Source: an uncultured Lachnospiraceae bacterium
Lineage (GTDB): Bacteria > Bacillota > Clostridia > Lachnospirales > Lachnospiraceae
Length of the DNA: 26,667 nt
NCBI GenBank assembly: GCA_910586555.1
Contig: CAJUJY010000050.1
Location: 1-26,667 of the forward strand
Reading direction: 5' to 3'
This document shows positions 16,039 through 22,339 of the stretch, in pieces. The notes below the pieces were generated by a model. That model made no database searches, had not been told where the DNA came from, and worked only from the letters and a program-made list of their open reading frames with translations. The translations under genes and the position numbers were made by a program. How positions within the stretch are numbered: the stretch's first letter is position 1; every line of letters starts with the position of its first letter.

Positions 16039-17067
16039 ATGGATATGGAAGTGGTTTACAGCAGGAAATGTCTGTGTACCTGCTGCATGGAAGAACATGA
16101 GGTGAAAACAGTCCGTGTAATGGAACGGACCAGTTTTAAGGATGTACCAGTGGAGTATGAAGCGGTGTATTTTTATTGTGATGAAGCAGAAGAATTATAT
16201 ATGGATGAAGAACAGGCAGGCCGGAATACTGTTGCTGTCAGGGATGCTTACAGGAAATCACAGGGGCTTCTTACTTCTGGGGAAATTGTTGCTATCCGCA
16301 GGAAGTATGGAATCAGCCAGAAAGACCTATGTACTCTTCTGGGATGGGGAGGCAAGACTATAACCAGGTATGAGGGATACCAGGTACAGGACAAGGCACA
16401 TGACACTATATTGAAAAAAATCGGACATGACCCTGGATGGTTTCTGGACCTGCTAAAAGGTGCAGAAGACAGCCTTTTGGTGGAATCTTACCATAAATAT
16501 TTTGAAACAGCTGCAGCCCTTTATGAAGATAACCAGGACAGTTACCTGAGAAGGGCGATTGAAGCAAGGTATGCAAAAATCCAGGGTAACAGCATGCTCC
16601 AGGGGAATACTGCACTTTCTTTGGATAAAGTTGTGGATGTAATACGGTATTTTGCTGCTGCAGATAAAGTGACCAGCCTGTATAAGGTAAAACTGATGAA
16701 ACTGATGTGGTATTCAGACCAGCTTTCTTATAAAAGGAGGGGCAGCGCAATAACAGGCCTTGCATACCAGGCCCTGCCTATGGGGGCAGTCCCGGTAGGG
16801 CATGGTTCAATTATAAACCTGAAAGGGGTTCCTTGCGAAGAAGTAGATATGGGGGAAACATATGCATACCACTTCAGCCTGCAGGAAGCATCTGCTTATC
16901 CTGCACTTAATTATGTGGATAAAGAAATACTGGATATGGTTATCAGGAAGCTTGGGAAAATGACAAAAAGGGAGATTGTGGAATTTATGCACAAGGAAAA
17001 GGCATATACAGAAACTGCACAAGGGGATATTATCAGGTATAAGTATGCAGACAGCCTGCAGATATGA
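16039..17067 (+). CDS. MqsA-like antitoxin with SocA/Panacea (DUF4065) domain
   Basis: This 342-residue protein has three parts. Residues ~10-55 are a cysteine-containing segment (CLCTCC at 11-16, then VYFYCDEAEELY), like the zinc-binding N-terminus of MqsA/YgiT antitoxins but with an unusual cysteine spacing. Residues ~78-125 are an XRE helix-turn-helix typical of MqsA (GLLTSGEIVAIRRKYGISQ, then LLGWGGKTITRYEGYQ). Residues ~196-330 match the SocA/Panacea domain (VKLMKLMWYSDQLSYKRRG, then ITGLAYQALPMGAVPVG), a domain known for neutralising many toxin types. It should neutralise the upstream MqsR-like protein and repress the shared promoter at 15518-15564. The ribosome site is GAAAGGGGG. The domain calls are firm; toxin pairing is inferred from adjacency. 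Confidence 0.85.
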   Translation: MDMEVVYSRKCLCTCCMEEHEVKTVRVMERTSFKDVPVEYEAVYFYCDEAEELYMDEEQAGRNTVAVRDAYRKSQGLLTSGEIVAIRRKYGISQKDLCTLLGWGGKTITRYEGYQVQDKAHDTILKKIGHDPGWFLDLLKGAEDSLLVESYHKYFETAAALYEDNQDSYLRRAIEARYAKIQGNSMLQGNTALSLDKVVDVIRYFAAADKVTSLYKVKLMKLMWYSDQLSYKRRGSAITGLAYQALPMGAVPVGHGSIINLKGVPCEEVDMGETYAYHFSLQEASAYPALNYVDKEILDMVIRKLGKMTKREIVEFMHKEKAYTETAQGDIIRYKYADSLQI

Positions 17068-17094
17068 ATATATGCTGCAGGATTACAGGTTTTC

Positions 17095-17140
17095 AAAGAA
17101 CATCAGGAAAAGGTATTTACAGCTTTTTCTGATGTTCTTT
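17095..17140 (+). terminator. Long 18-bp hairpin after the TA operon
   Basis: AAAGAACATCAGGAAAAG (17095-17112) pairs with CTTTTTCTGATGTTCTTT (17123-17140) along all 18 positions, with one G-U pair and a 10-base loop. The 3' arm is itself T-rich but no clean T-run follows. It begins 28 bases after the antitoxin stop, so termination or transcript stabilisation is likely. It is unusually long for a simple terminator. Confidence 0.6.
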
Positions 17141-17862
17141 AATCTGGAGGGGTTTTCTTATATTGGGTGCATGAAAAAAATAACTGGTATTTCTTCTGCG
17201 TTTTTGCTTTATTTTCCTGCCTTATTTAGATGGAAGGTATTTGTTTTAAAAAAAATTCTGGTATGTAATACAACTGCTATAAATTAATAAAAAACATAAA
17301 AAGAATAGGATTTTAATGAATAGAATATAAAGTGGCTTAAAAAAGTTTATAAACATCTGCCTGAAAGCTCTGCTGGGACATTTGTGAGGATTAGCAGGAA
17401 TATGGTTTTAACATAGAACTTGTTCTATAAATCTGATAATGGTATCTGGTTATATTATATGAGGATATGAAAACTAAATTTTTGTGTTTTACCAGTAAAT
17501 ATGGAATTTTCTATATGCAGTCTGCTGCCCTGTAGACTTTACATATATAGTTAAGCTTGTATTTGTTGCAGGCAGGAAAATCTTCCTCTTTTTTTCTGTT
17601 TATATATTTCATCTTTAAATTTATATCAAGAATTTCCAGCAGTCCCCGAAAGGCAAAAATGTATTAAAAAGTAAAGGAAGATGTTTTTTGGATGGACTAT
17701 AAAGAGGATTACAGAGTGTTACCAGAATGTGTATTGAAGTATTATGAGGATAATTTTATGGATTAGATGGATAGTAATGGTTTCTATATAAAAATTGCTC
17801 TGTGAGGCTTGGAATGTCCATGATATAACAGTTAATAGAAAAAAATGATATAAATAATCTGA
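17141..17862. other. Gene-free region before the VaFE relic
   Basis: No gene with a credible ribosome site is seen in these ~720 bases. Contents: an ATAGAAC-TT-GTTCTAT inverted repeat (17413-17428) and copy A of a diverged direct repeat (17522-~17750). A 38-codon frame at 17171 (MKKITGISSAFLLYFPALF...) has a hydrophobic, signal-like look but no properly spaced ribosome site, and I do not call it. Confidence 0.5.
17522..17750 (+). repeat. Diverged direct repeat, copy A
   Basis: The first 44 bases (17522-17565, starting CTGCTGCCCTGTAGA) match copy B (19158-19201) at 39 positions. Further blocks in the same order match more loosely: TCAAGAATTTC/TCAAAAATTTC, AAAAATGTATTAAAAA/AAAAATGTGTTAAAAA and CAGAATGTGTAT/CAGAATGTATAT. 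The copies are 1,636 bases apart and bracket the VaFE relic and the twin-peptide unit. Confidence 0.65.
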
Positions 17863-18306
17863 TACTTTAAAATGTTTAAAAATAGGAAAAGAAGGGCAGC
17901 AGGCAGTCAACAGGGTGATCAATTATATGTACCTACAGGTCAGACAGCAAGGGATGCTGACAGGAAATATATTAAGGGCACAACAACCTTTACACCTGAT
18001 ACTGCAGATGGCACAACAGAGGTTGTATTTACCTTTACTGCAGAGGGGATGGCGGAAACTGATTTAGTAGTGTTCGAGGAGATATTCTATCAAGGCGACC
18101 TGTACGAGAGAAAAAGTGTTGCAGAACACAGCGATTTAATGGATGAGGAGCAGTCAGTTTCTATTCCAAAGATTAAAACAGACATGTCTGATGCAAAAAC
18201 TGGGTTAAAACTGGCAAATGCAGAAGAGGATATGGTGTTATATGACACTGTAAGGTACAGTGGGCTTGTTTTCCAAAAAAACCTTATTTTAAACAACATT
18301 ATCTAA
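17863..18306 (+). pseudogene. Relic of a VaFE-repeat surface-anchored protein
   Basis: The frame opens at 17863 with no ribosome site before its first ATG (17872). Its 144 residues contain a VaFE-type ester-bond domain core: TTTFTPDTADGTTEVVFTF, then LVVFEEIFYQG and VAEHSDLMDEEQSV. The start of the next repeat follows (TDMSDAKTGLKL, YDTVRYSGLV), and then the similarity stops at VFQKNLILNNII and a stop codon. Intact VaFE proteins have a signal peptide, many ~100-150-residue repeats and a sorting signal. All are missing here, so this is a decayed fragment with both ends lost. Confidence 0.75.
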
Positions 18307-18320
18307 AATTACACAAAGAT

Positions 18321-18351
18321 GTTGAAAAAAATCAACAATACATGATATAAT
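18321..18351 (+). promoter_or_regulatory. Promoter and operator of the twin-peptide unit
   Basis: TTGAAA (18322-18327), an 18-base spacer and TATAAT (18346-18351) make a strong sigma-A-type promoter. The 16-bp inverted repeat GTTGAAAAAAATCAAC (18321-18336) covers the -35 box. The same GTTGA-N6-TCAAC pattern occurs at both promoters between 20529 and 20600, next to the XRE gene, which points to repression by that regulator. Confidence 0.75.
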
Positions 18352-18591
18352 GGCAATATATTTTATAAGCTATCCTGTATGTAGCATTAGCTTGTTAGAA
18401 AATTGGAGGAGGAAGGAAGAAAGGAAAAAGAGAAAATTATGGCAAGCGGAAATAGGAAAACTCTGCTTGTGATGTAACTTTAAAAGCCTATAATTTTGAT
18501 TATATTTATGGATAACAGGATAACTGTTATTTTTAGAAAACGGAAACAAATTAAAATAAATTATAAAATTAATTTCGGGGAGGTGAGATAA

Positions 18592-18729
18592 ATGAAGAAA
18601 CAGTACATGGAAGATGACAGGATTATTGAAATCTCGGAGGAGGAAATTGACAGGCAAATCGCAATTTTGGAAGCAGAAGCAAGAAAGGAAGCTGAAAATA
18701 TTTCAAAGCCTACTTTGTTGGCAATTTAA
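18592..18729 (+). CDS. Small acidic peptide 1 of a paralogous pair (45 aa)
   Basis: The ATG follows GGGGAGGTG, an excellent ribosome site. The 45-residue product reads MKKQYMEDDRIIE in its N-terminal third, then SEEEIDRQIAILEAEARKE, and ends AENISKPTLLAI. The central part should be a charged amphipathic helix. It has no Cys, no Trp, no signal peptide and no membrane helix. It aligns over 31 residues with the peptide encoded at 18812, with 20 identities, so the two are duplicates kept as proteins. It lies about 240 bases downstream of an operator-covered promoter. I do not recognise a family. Signalling or anti-repressor peptide, RiPP-like precursor or protein-interaction peptide are all possible. 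Confidence 0.75.
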   Translation: MKKQYMEDDRIIEISEEEIDRQIAILEAEARKEAENISKPTLLAI

Positions 18730-18811
18730 GTGAAAGATATTAGTGAATAGTAAAACACGATTAACAAATATTGTTTGATGGGATGTCTGCTATTCTTCAG
18801 GAGGTGATATT

Positions 18812-18970
18812 ATGAACGATATAGTCTATGTTTTAGATGATCACTTTGAGATTTCAAAAGAAGTTGAAAATATGTCAGAAGAGGAGCTGGATCGAAGGAT
18901 TGCAATTTTGGAAAAGAAAGCCATAGAGGAAGCAAAAAATATTCCAGAACCTACTTTGCTGACAAGTTAG
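18812..18970 (+). CDS. Small acidic peptide 2 of a paralogous pair (52 aa)
   Basis: The ATG follows GGAGGTG with good spacing. The 52-residue product begins MNDIVYVLDDHFEISKEVEN and continues with SEEELDRRIAILEKKAIEE and KNIPEPTLLTS. Residues 22-52 align with residues 15-45 of the upstream peptide: the SEEE-x-DR-x-IAILE core and the x-NI-x-x-PTLL ending are conserved, while the N-terminus differs. Spacing from peptide 1 is 82 bases, and a strong terminator follows 21 bases after the stop, so the pair ends a two-gene transcript. The function is unknown. Confidence 0.75.
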   Translation: MNDIVYVLDDHFEISKEVENMSEEELDRRIAILEKKAIEEAKNIPEPTLLTS

Positions 18971-18991
18971 ACTGAAAATATCAATTAAATA

Positions 18992-19030
18992 AGACAGGCT
19001 GGGGAAGAGGATTCCCTGGTCTGTTTTTCT
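18992..19030 (+). terminator. Rho-independent terminator of the twin-peptide unit
   Basis: ACAGGCTGGGGA (18994-19005) pairs with TCCCTGGTCTGT (19013-19024) at all 12 positions, including three wobbles, with a 7-base loop. TTTTTCTTG overlaps and follows the 3' arm. It delimits the transcript that starts near 18358. Confidence 0.85.
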
Positions 19031-19157
19031 TGTTTAAATATTCTGTAGGATTTTAATGAGTTGAAATATAAATTTGATTCAAGAATTGCTATTAGAATGT
19101 GCCTGCAATACACACAAAGCAATTTTTACAATATTAGATATAAAGTGTTATGTAAAC

Positions 19158-19440
19158 CTGCTGCCCTATAGATTTTACAGATATAGTAAATCTTGTATTT
19201 GCAGCCGTCCCTCCTCCTCTTTTTTCGTCTATTTTTCTTCCATGTATCTATCTAATTCTACAGATTATCATAATACTTTTTTTGCTGCCATTTTCCATAT
19301 GTGCATGTACATCAAAAATTTCTGGTGGGCAAAAAAAGTAAAAATGTGTTAAAAATTGAAGAAGGAAGAGGAGGGTCCAGGTGAACTGTATGGTATATTT
19401 AGAAATAGCATCAGAATGTATATAAAAGCCTCATAGAAAC
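19158..19440 (+). repeat. Diverged direct repeat, copy B
   Basis: This is the counterpart of copy A (17522-17750), starting CTGCTGCCCTATAGA. It carries extra bases in the middle compared with copy A. Order and orientation of the matching blocks are the same, so the two derive from one ancestral segment. Confidence 0.65.
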
Positions 19441-19573
19441 ATTTTTGTGTCTATGGCATAAATATTTATTTGTGAATTAGAAATTGTTTTATGGGCATTA
19501 TAAGGCTGTTATTGGGCAGCAGGAGAGAAAAAGATAATGAAAAAATTGGGAAGAGGAGAGTATTTTTACAGTT

Positions 19574-19603
19574 AAAACCTGTACATGAATTTGCACAGGT
19601 TTT
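19574..19603. terminator. Terminator hairpin downstream of the leftward 237-aa gene
   Basis: AAAACCTGT (19574-19582) and ACAGGTTTT (19595-19603) form a 9-bp perfect stem with a 12-base loop. The A-run on one side and T-run on the other let it work in either direction. It is 48 bases beyond the stop of the leftward gene. Confidence 0.65.
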
Positions 19604-19651
19604 CTTAAAAGAATATCTTCCTCCTTCCCATTTATCACTATCATAGGCTGT

Positions 19652-20365
19652 TTATTTTACTGCAATTTCTATAATTTGTTCTGCTGTTTGGATGTTATCA
19701 ATGCTTAACAAAACACTCATTATATCCACACAACCAAATGGTGGCAGAACTGGTTCACCTGATGACAGGGCAATATTGTCCAGATATCCATAATCTCTGT
19801 TTGTCCTGATTGCAAAATATCCAGATTCATCACCAGTAGTTTCGTCATAATTGAAAGTCTGGCCAATAATATGGTACTGGTATAGCCCTTTGTCTATTGG
19901 ATGTGCTATTTTTACTGCAAAATAACAGCCCTGGCAGCAGTTTTCAGCAACCCATTTCTGATGGTCCGCAATTAAATAGTAAGTATCTGCATTCCCAAAA
20001 TAACTATCAAAACTACTACAGTTATCTGAGTTCAGAAGTAATTCTGCCAGTTCCATGGCTTTAGTGTGATTCAGTGGCATTTTATTGGAAATGAAATATG
20101 AATATGCTATGTTGTGCTGTTTCAGATATGTCTGGATGCAGTCTGCTATTTTTTCATACAAACAGTTCTGTGTTGCTTCCAGTATCTTCTTCGTTTCTCC
20201 ATCTGCTAATTTTCCCCTGAATGAAATGGAATAAATATTATCATCATCCATAATTTCAAATTTGTAAGACAATAATCCTTTGTCCCTGTCCTGCTGTATG
20301 ATACTTTTTGGTGCATCTTCCTTCTGTGTGCCTGTGATATTGCTTTTAAAATTTTTTTGATTCAT
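19652..20365 (-). CDS. Unknown 237-residue protein divergent from the XRE regulator
   Basis: The start at 20365 has AGGAGG eight bases upstream on the minus strand. The product is soluble-looking, acidic, rich in Tyr/Ser/Asp, with cysteines in NCCQGCYF (near residue 142) and no signal peptide or membrane helix. I recognise no family. The N-terminal ~35 residues look disordered, followed by an alternating strand/helix pattern (LLSYKFEIMDDDNIYSISFR). Its promoter is covered by one of the three GTTGA-N6-TCAAC operators, so it should be co-regulated with the XRE gene and the twin-peptide unit. It ends with IEIAVK and a terminator follows. Confidence 0.75.
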   Translation of the reverse strand: MNQKNFKSNITGTQKEDAPKSIIQQDRDKGLLSYKFEIMDDDNIYSISFRGKLADGETKKILEATQNCLYEKIADCIQTYLKQHNIAYSYFISNKMPLNHTKAMELAELLLNSDNCSSFDSYFGNADTYYLIADHQKWVAENCCQGCYFAVKIAHPIDKGLYQYHIIGQTFNYDETTGDESGYFAIRTNRDYGYLDNIALSSGEPVLPPFGCVDIMSVLLSIDNIQTAEQIIEIAVK

Positions 20366-20528
20366 AACGAAATCCTCCTTTTTAAATTTTTAGTACGAAA
20401 AAAGAATATCACCTGCACCATGTCTTTTATTTTTGCAAAAATGCATGAAAAGGATATGTGCTATCAGTCCAGTATGCCTGTGGGACTGGAGAATTTATAA
20501 TTGGCATTGTAACAGATGTTTCAAATCA

Positions 20529-20557
20529 ATTATAACATTATGTTGAATTAAATCAAC
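20529..20557 (-). promoter_or_regulatory. Leftward promoter with operator O1
   Basis: On the minus strand TTGATT (20556-20551), a 16-base spacer and TATAAT (20534-20529) form a promoter for the 237-residue gene, leaving a ~160-base leader. Operator GTTGAATTAAATCAAC (20542-20557) overlaps its -35 box. Confidence 0.7.
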
Positions 20558-20566
20558 AAAACAAGG

Positions 20567-20600
20567 TTAAAATGCAGAATTTGTGTTGATATAATTCAAC
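20567..20600 (+). promoter_or_regulatory. Rightward promoter with operator O2 of the XRE gene
   Basis: TTAAAA (20567-20572), 17 bases and TATAAT (20590-20595) form the XRE promoter. Operator GTTGATATAATTCAAC (20585-20600) is centred on the -10 box. O1 and O2 are 43 bp apart centre to centre, about four helical turns, so they lie on the same face of the DNA. Confidence 0.75.
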
Positions 20601-20624
20601 AACAGGAAAGGATGGTAAACCGAA

Positions 20625-20963
20625 ATGATGGATGTCAAATTATGCATGGAAGAAGCAGGTAAAAGGATTATGGAGAGGAGGAAGAAGCTGGGACTTACAC
20701 AGGAGCAACTTGCAGAGAGGAGTGAAGTGACAACACAGTTTGTTTCTTATGCAGAATCAGGGAAGAGGGCTATGAGGGCAGAAAACCTTATGAAAATTGC
20801 TGCTGCTTTAGAAGTAAGCACAGATTATTTGTTGACAGGTGACATCATTGACAAGGACAAACTGCTGCTGTCTGAAAAGTTAGGCAAGCTTAATCCAAAA
20901 GAAGTAAGGCTTATTGAAAGTATCATTGATGAATGCATAGAGTTATATCATAGGGATGCATGA
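20625..20963 (+). CDS. XRE-family transcriptional regulator
   Basis: The 112-residue protein has a classic Cro/CI-type helix-turn-helix at ~10-66 (IMERRKKLGLTQEQLAERSE, then VTTQFVSYAESGKRAM and LEVSTDYLLTG). A short charged helical tail (~70-112) follows. No peptidase or TPR region is present, so it is a minimal repressor type. AGGAAAGGA upstream is the probable ribosome site; ATG codons at 20625 and 20628 cannot be separated. Three matching inverted repeats, two flanking its own divergent promoters and one at the twin-peptide promoter, make it the obvious candidate to bind GTTGA-N6-TCAAC and repress itself, the 237-residue gene and the peptides. Binding is inferred. Confidence 0.88.
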   Translation: MMDVKLCMEEAGKRIMERRKKLGLTQEQLAERSEVTTQFVSYAESGKRAMRAENLMKIAAALEVSTDYLLTGDIIDKDKLLLSEKLGKLNPKEVRLIESIIDECIELYHRDA

Positions 20964-21006
20964 TGTATAATAACAGTATGTTGTAATTCAGAAACCCTTA
21001 TATGAA

Positions 21007-21057
21007 TTGGTGCCAGCTGGCAAGATTTGGTGTCAGCTGGTCTGAGTTTGGTAACTG
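21007..21057. repeat. Iteron-like direct repeats
   Basis: TTGGTGCCAGCTGG (21007-21020) and TTGGTGTCAGCTGG (21027-21040) are 13/14 identical and start 20 bp apart. A weaker third copy, TTGGTAACTG, starts at 21048. The first copy contains the 12-bp palindrome TGCCAGCTGGCA. Phasing near two helical turns is typical of plasmid replication iterons, but three copies is few. Operator repeats for the 21230 gene are the alternative. Confidence 0.55.
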
Positions 21058-21120
21058 TACAATAGTCCTAAAAACATATATCCTCATCTTCTTCTCGTTT
21101 GTTTCTATTTTTATGAACTG

Positions 21121-21129
21121 TTATCCACG
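21121..21129 (+). other. Near-consensus DnaA box
   Basis: TTATCCACG matches the DnaA box TTATCCACA at eight of nine positions. It lies 64 bases right of the iteron-like repeats in an AT-rich intergenic region, which together resemble a replication origin. Confidence 0.5.
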
Positions 21130-21175
21130 AAAATCATTGGCCTGTATTTTTGCAGGATTTTTTCTGTTTTAATTT

Positions 21176-21184
21176 TGCTATAAT
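21176..21184 (+). promoter_or_regulatory. Extended -10 promoter of the 21230 gene
   Basis: TGCTATAAT is a perfect extended -10 element about 45 bases before the ATG. No good -35 box stands at 16-18 bases, as is common for extended -10 promoters. Confidence 0.5.
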
Positions 21185-21229
21185 TCTTTTGAAACTAAAA
21201 ATCATTAAGTTGTAAAGGAGGTAAAATTT

Positions 21230-21916
21230 ATGGCAGAGGAAAGTTTGCAACCAGGAAAAAGCATGGATGGAGATATAAATATTGTTGACAGGCTGCTTGC
21301 ACCAGGACTAAATCTTCTGGTTCTCCCTAAAGAACAAAGAGAACAATGTTTTGGCATGGGTTTCCCATTATTTATTGCAAAATCCAAGGGAATTTGGAAA
21401 GAGGCAACAGCTGGCAGTGTTGTTTGGTTTTCGTTAGAAGAAAATAAAGAAAAATCAAGGCAGATGTTTGATGGTTATACTATGGCATCTCACCAGATTT
21501 TTGATATCTATGTTTATAAGAATGGATATTTTGGAAACAAAATCAAGGATACCATGGAAATTTTCTTGAAAGATAATCCACATATAAAGCTGGTGGTAAT
21601 TGATTCCATTGAGGAAATTGTTAAAGGAGAAATTGGGCATATGGAGTGTGGACATGCCTGTGAAATCCTGCATAACATGAGGCAGGCTGCTATCCAGCAG
21701 GAAGTACCAGTCCTGGTAACGGTGTATGAAGAGGATTTTGGTGATGGGAGCAAGTGGGATGGGGTATCAGATGTAGTCCTGAAGATTGAAGAGGGAAAAT
21801 CCCAAAACAGACATAAATATACACTCCATCTGAAAGAAAAGGATAAAACTGGATCAAAACTGGAAATAGTTCTTGATTCCAAAAGTGGTAACTGGAACTG
21901 GATAATTACTAAATAA
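21230..21916 (+). CDS. RepA-like (AAA_25/RecA-fold) ATPase homologue with degenerate Walker A
   Basis: The 228-residue protein starts after AAAGGAGGT. Its layout follows the RSF1010 RepA-like/AAA_25 ATPases: LLAPGLNLLVLPKEQREQC (~22-40) occupies the Walker A position, GSVVWFSLEEN (~62-72) is the following strand, IKLVVIDSIEEI (~119-130) is Walker B, and VPVLVTVYEEDFGD follows as a sensor-like strand. The tail SGNWNWIITK is also usual for the family. Where active members have GKPKxGKS, this one has LPKEQREQ, so the nucleotide-binding loop lacks its glycines and lysine. It is thus probably unable to bind ATP in the standard way. It lies right of the iteron-like repeats and DnaA box, has its own promoter and a strong terminator, and precedes the par operon. 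Confidence 0.65.
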   Translation: MAEESLQPGKSMDGDINIVDRLLAPGLNLLVLPKEQREQCFGMGFPLFIAKSKGIWKEATAGSVVWFSLEENKEKSRQMFDGYTMASHQIFDIYVYKNGYFGNKIKDTMEIFLKDNPHIKLVVIDSIEEIVKGEIGHMECGHACEILHNMRQAAIQQEVPVLVTVYEEDFGDGSKWDGVSDVVLKIEEGKSQNRHKYTLHLKEKDKTGSKLEIVLDSKSGNWNWIITK

Positions 21917-21937
21917 CACTTACATCCTTATATTGGG

Positions 21938-21980
21938 CTGTAGCATTAAAAGAAACACCTAATGTTACAGTCTTTTTTTT
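21938..21980 (+). terminator. Rho-independent terminator of the RepA-like gene
   Basis: CTGTAGCATTA (21938-21948) pairs with TAATGTTACAG (21960-21970) over 11 positions with one G-U pair and an 11-base loop. TCTTTTTTTT follows directly. It isolates the 21230 gene from the par operon. Confidence 0.88.
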
Positions 21981-22339
21981 ATTATAGGGAATGTTGCTGT
22001 TACAGACTGTATTTCTGCCAGTTCTGGGATGCAATGGCATGTGGTATCCTGATATCAGGATTGTAGACAGGAAGACATTTTTACATGAAGTTAAAATGAC
22101 ATGTTGGAATGTCTATATAGTTGCATGCCTGTATATAGCAATAATTACAAGCATTCATGCAGACTGTTTTACTTGTTTATATGCAGACATAATTGCAGTT
22201 TTTTATGTAAACATGCTGAATGGAAAATTAGTAATTATGATTGCATGGTTATTTGTCTATAGTAGTAATGATTTCAGGCCGGCATGCAGAAAGACTGGAA
22301 TTATTAAATGAAAACTTGCATACGAAGGGAGGAAAACAT
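21981..22339 (+). promoter_or_regulatory. par operon leader with palindromes and repeated AGAC motifs
   Basis: This 359-base stretch has no supported gene. It contains the perfect 16-bp palindrome ATCCTGATATCAGGAT (22046-22061), the inverted repeat GACAT-N6-ATGTC (22098-22113) and three related 9-mers: TTGTAGACA (22061-22069), ATGCAGACT (22157-22165) and ATGCAGACA (22181-22189). The same 9-mers recur downstream of the operon, which suggests operator and centromere function. I cannot fix a promoter. AGGGAGG just before the parA ATG is its ribosome site. Confidence 0.5.

Larger units (their letters stand above)
19031..19651. other. Gene-free region holding repeat copy B
   Basis: These ~620 AT-rich bases contain copy B of the diverged direct repeat and, at the right end, a terminator hairpin facing the leftward gene. 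A 92-codon frame at 19074 has no ribosome site and runs through the repeat, so it is not called. I see no RNA gene that I can support. Confidence 0.5.

Noticed and set aside
17171..17287. 38-codon hydrophobic frame after the TA operon
   Set aside because: The nearest GGAGG is about 20 bases from the ATG and the composition reflects T-rich intergenic DNA.
18403..18477. Frame with LEEEGRKEKEKI ... TLLVM resembling the twin peptides
   Set aside because: The likeness comes mostly from a purine-rich GGAGGAGGAAGG stretch. There is no initiation site and the conserved core SEEE-x-DR is absent.
19074..19352. 92-codon frame in the intergenic region
   Set aside because: It lacks a ribosome site and runs through repeat copy B, whose counterpart is not open in the same frame.
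20465..20488. CAGTCC/GGACTG hairpin in the leader of the 237-residue gene
   Set aside because: Only six base pairs with a 12-base loop and no T-run; not distinguishable from chance.
22241..22339. 33-residue N-terminal extension of ParA
   Set aside because: No ribosome site before 22241, while the ATG at 22340 has AGGAGG-type spacing and gives the standard ParA N-terminus.
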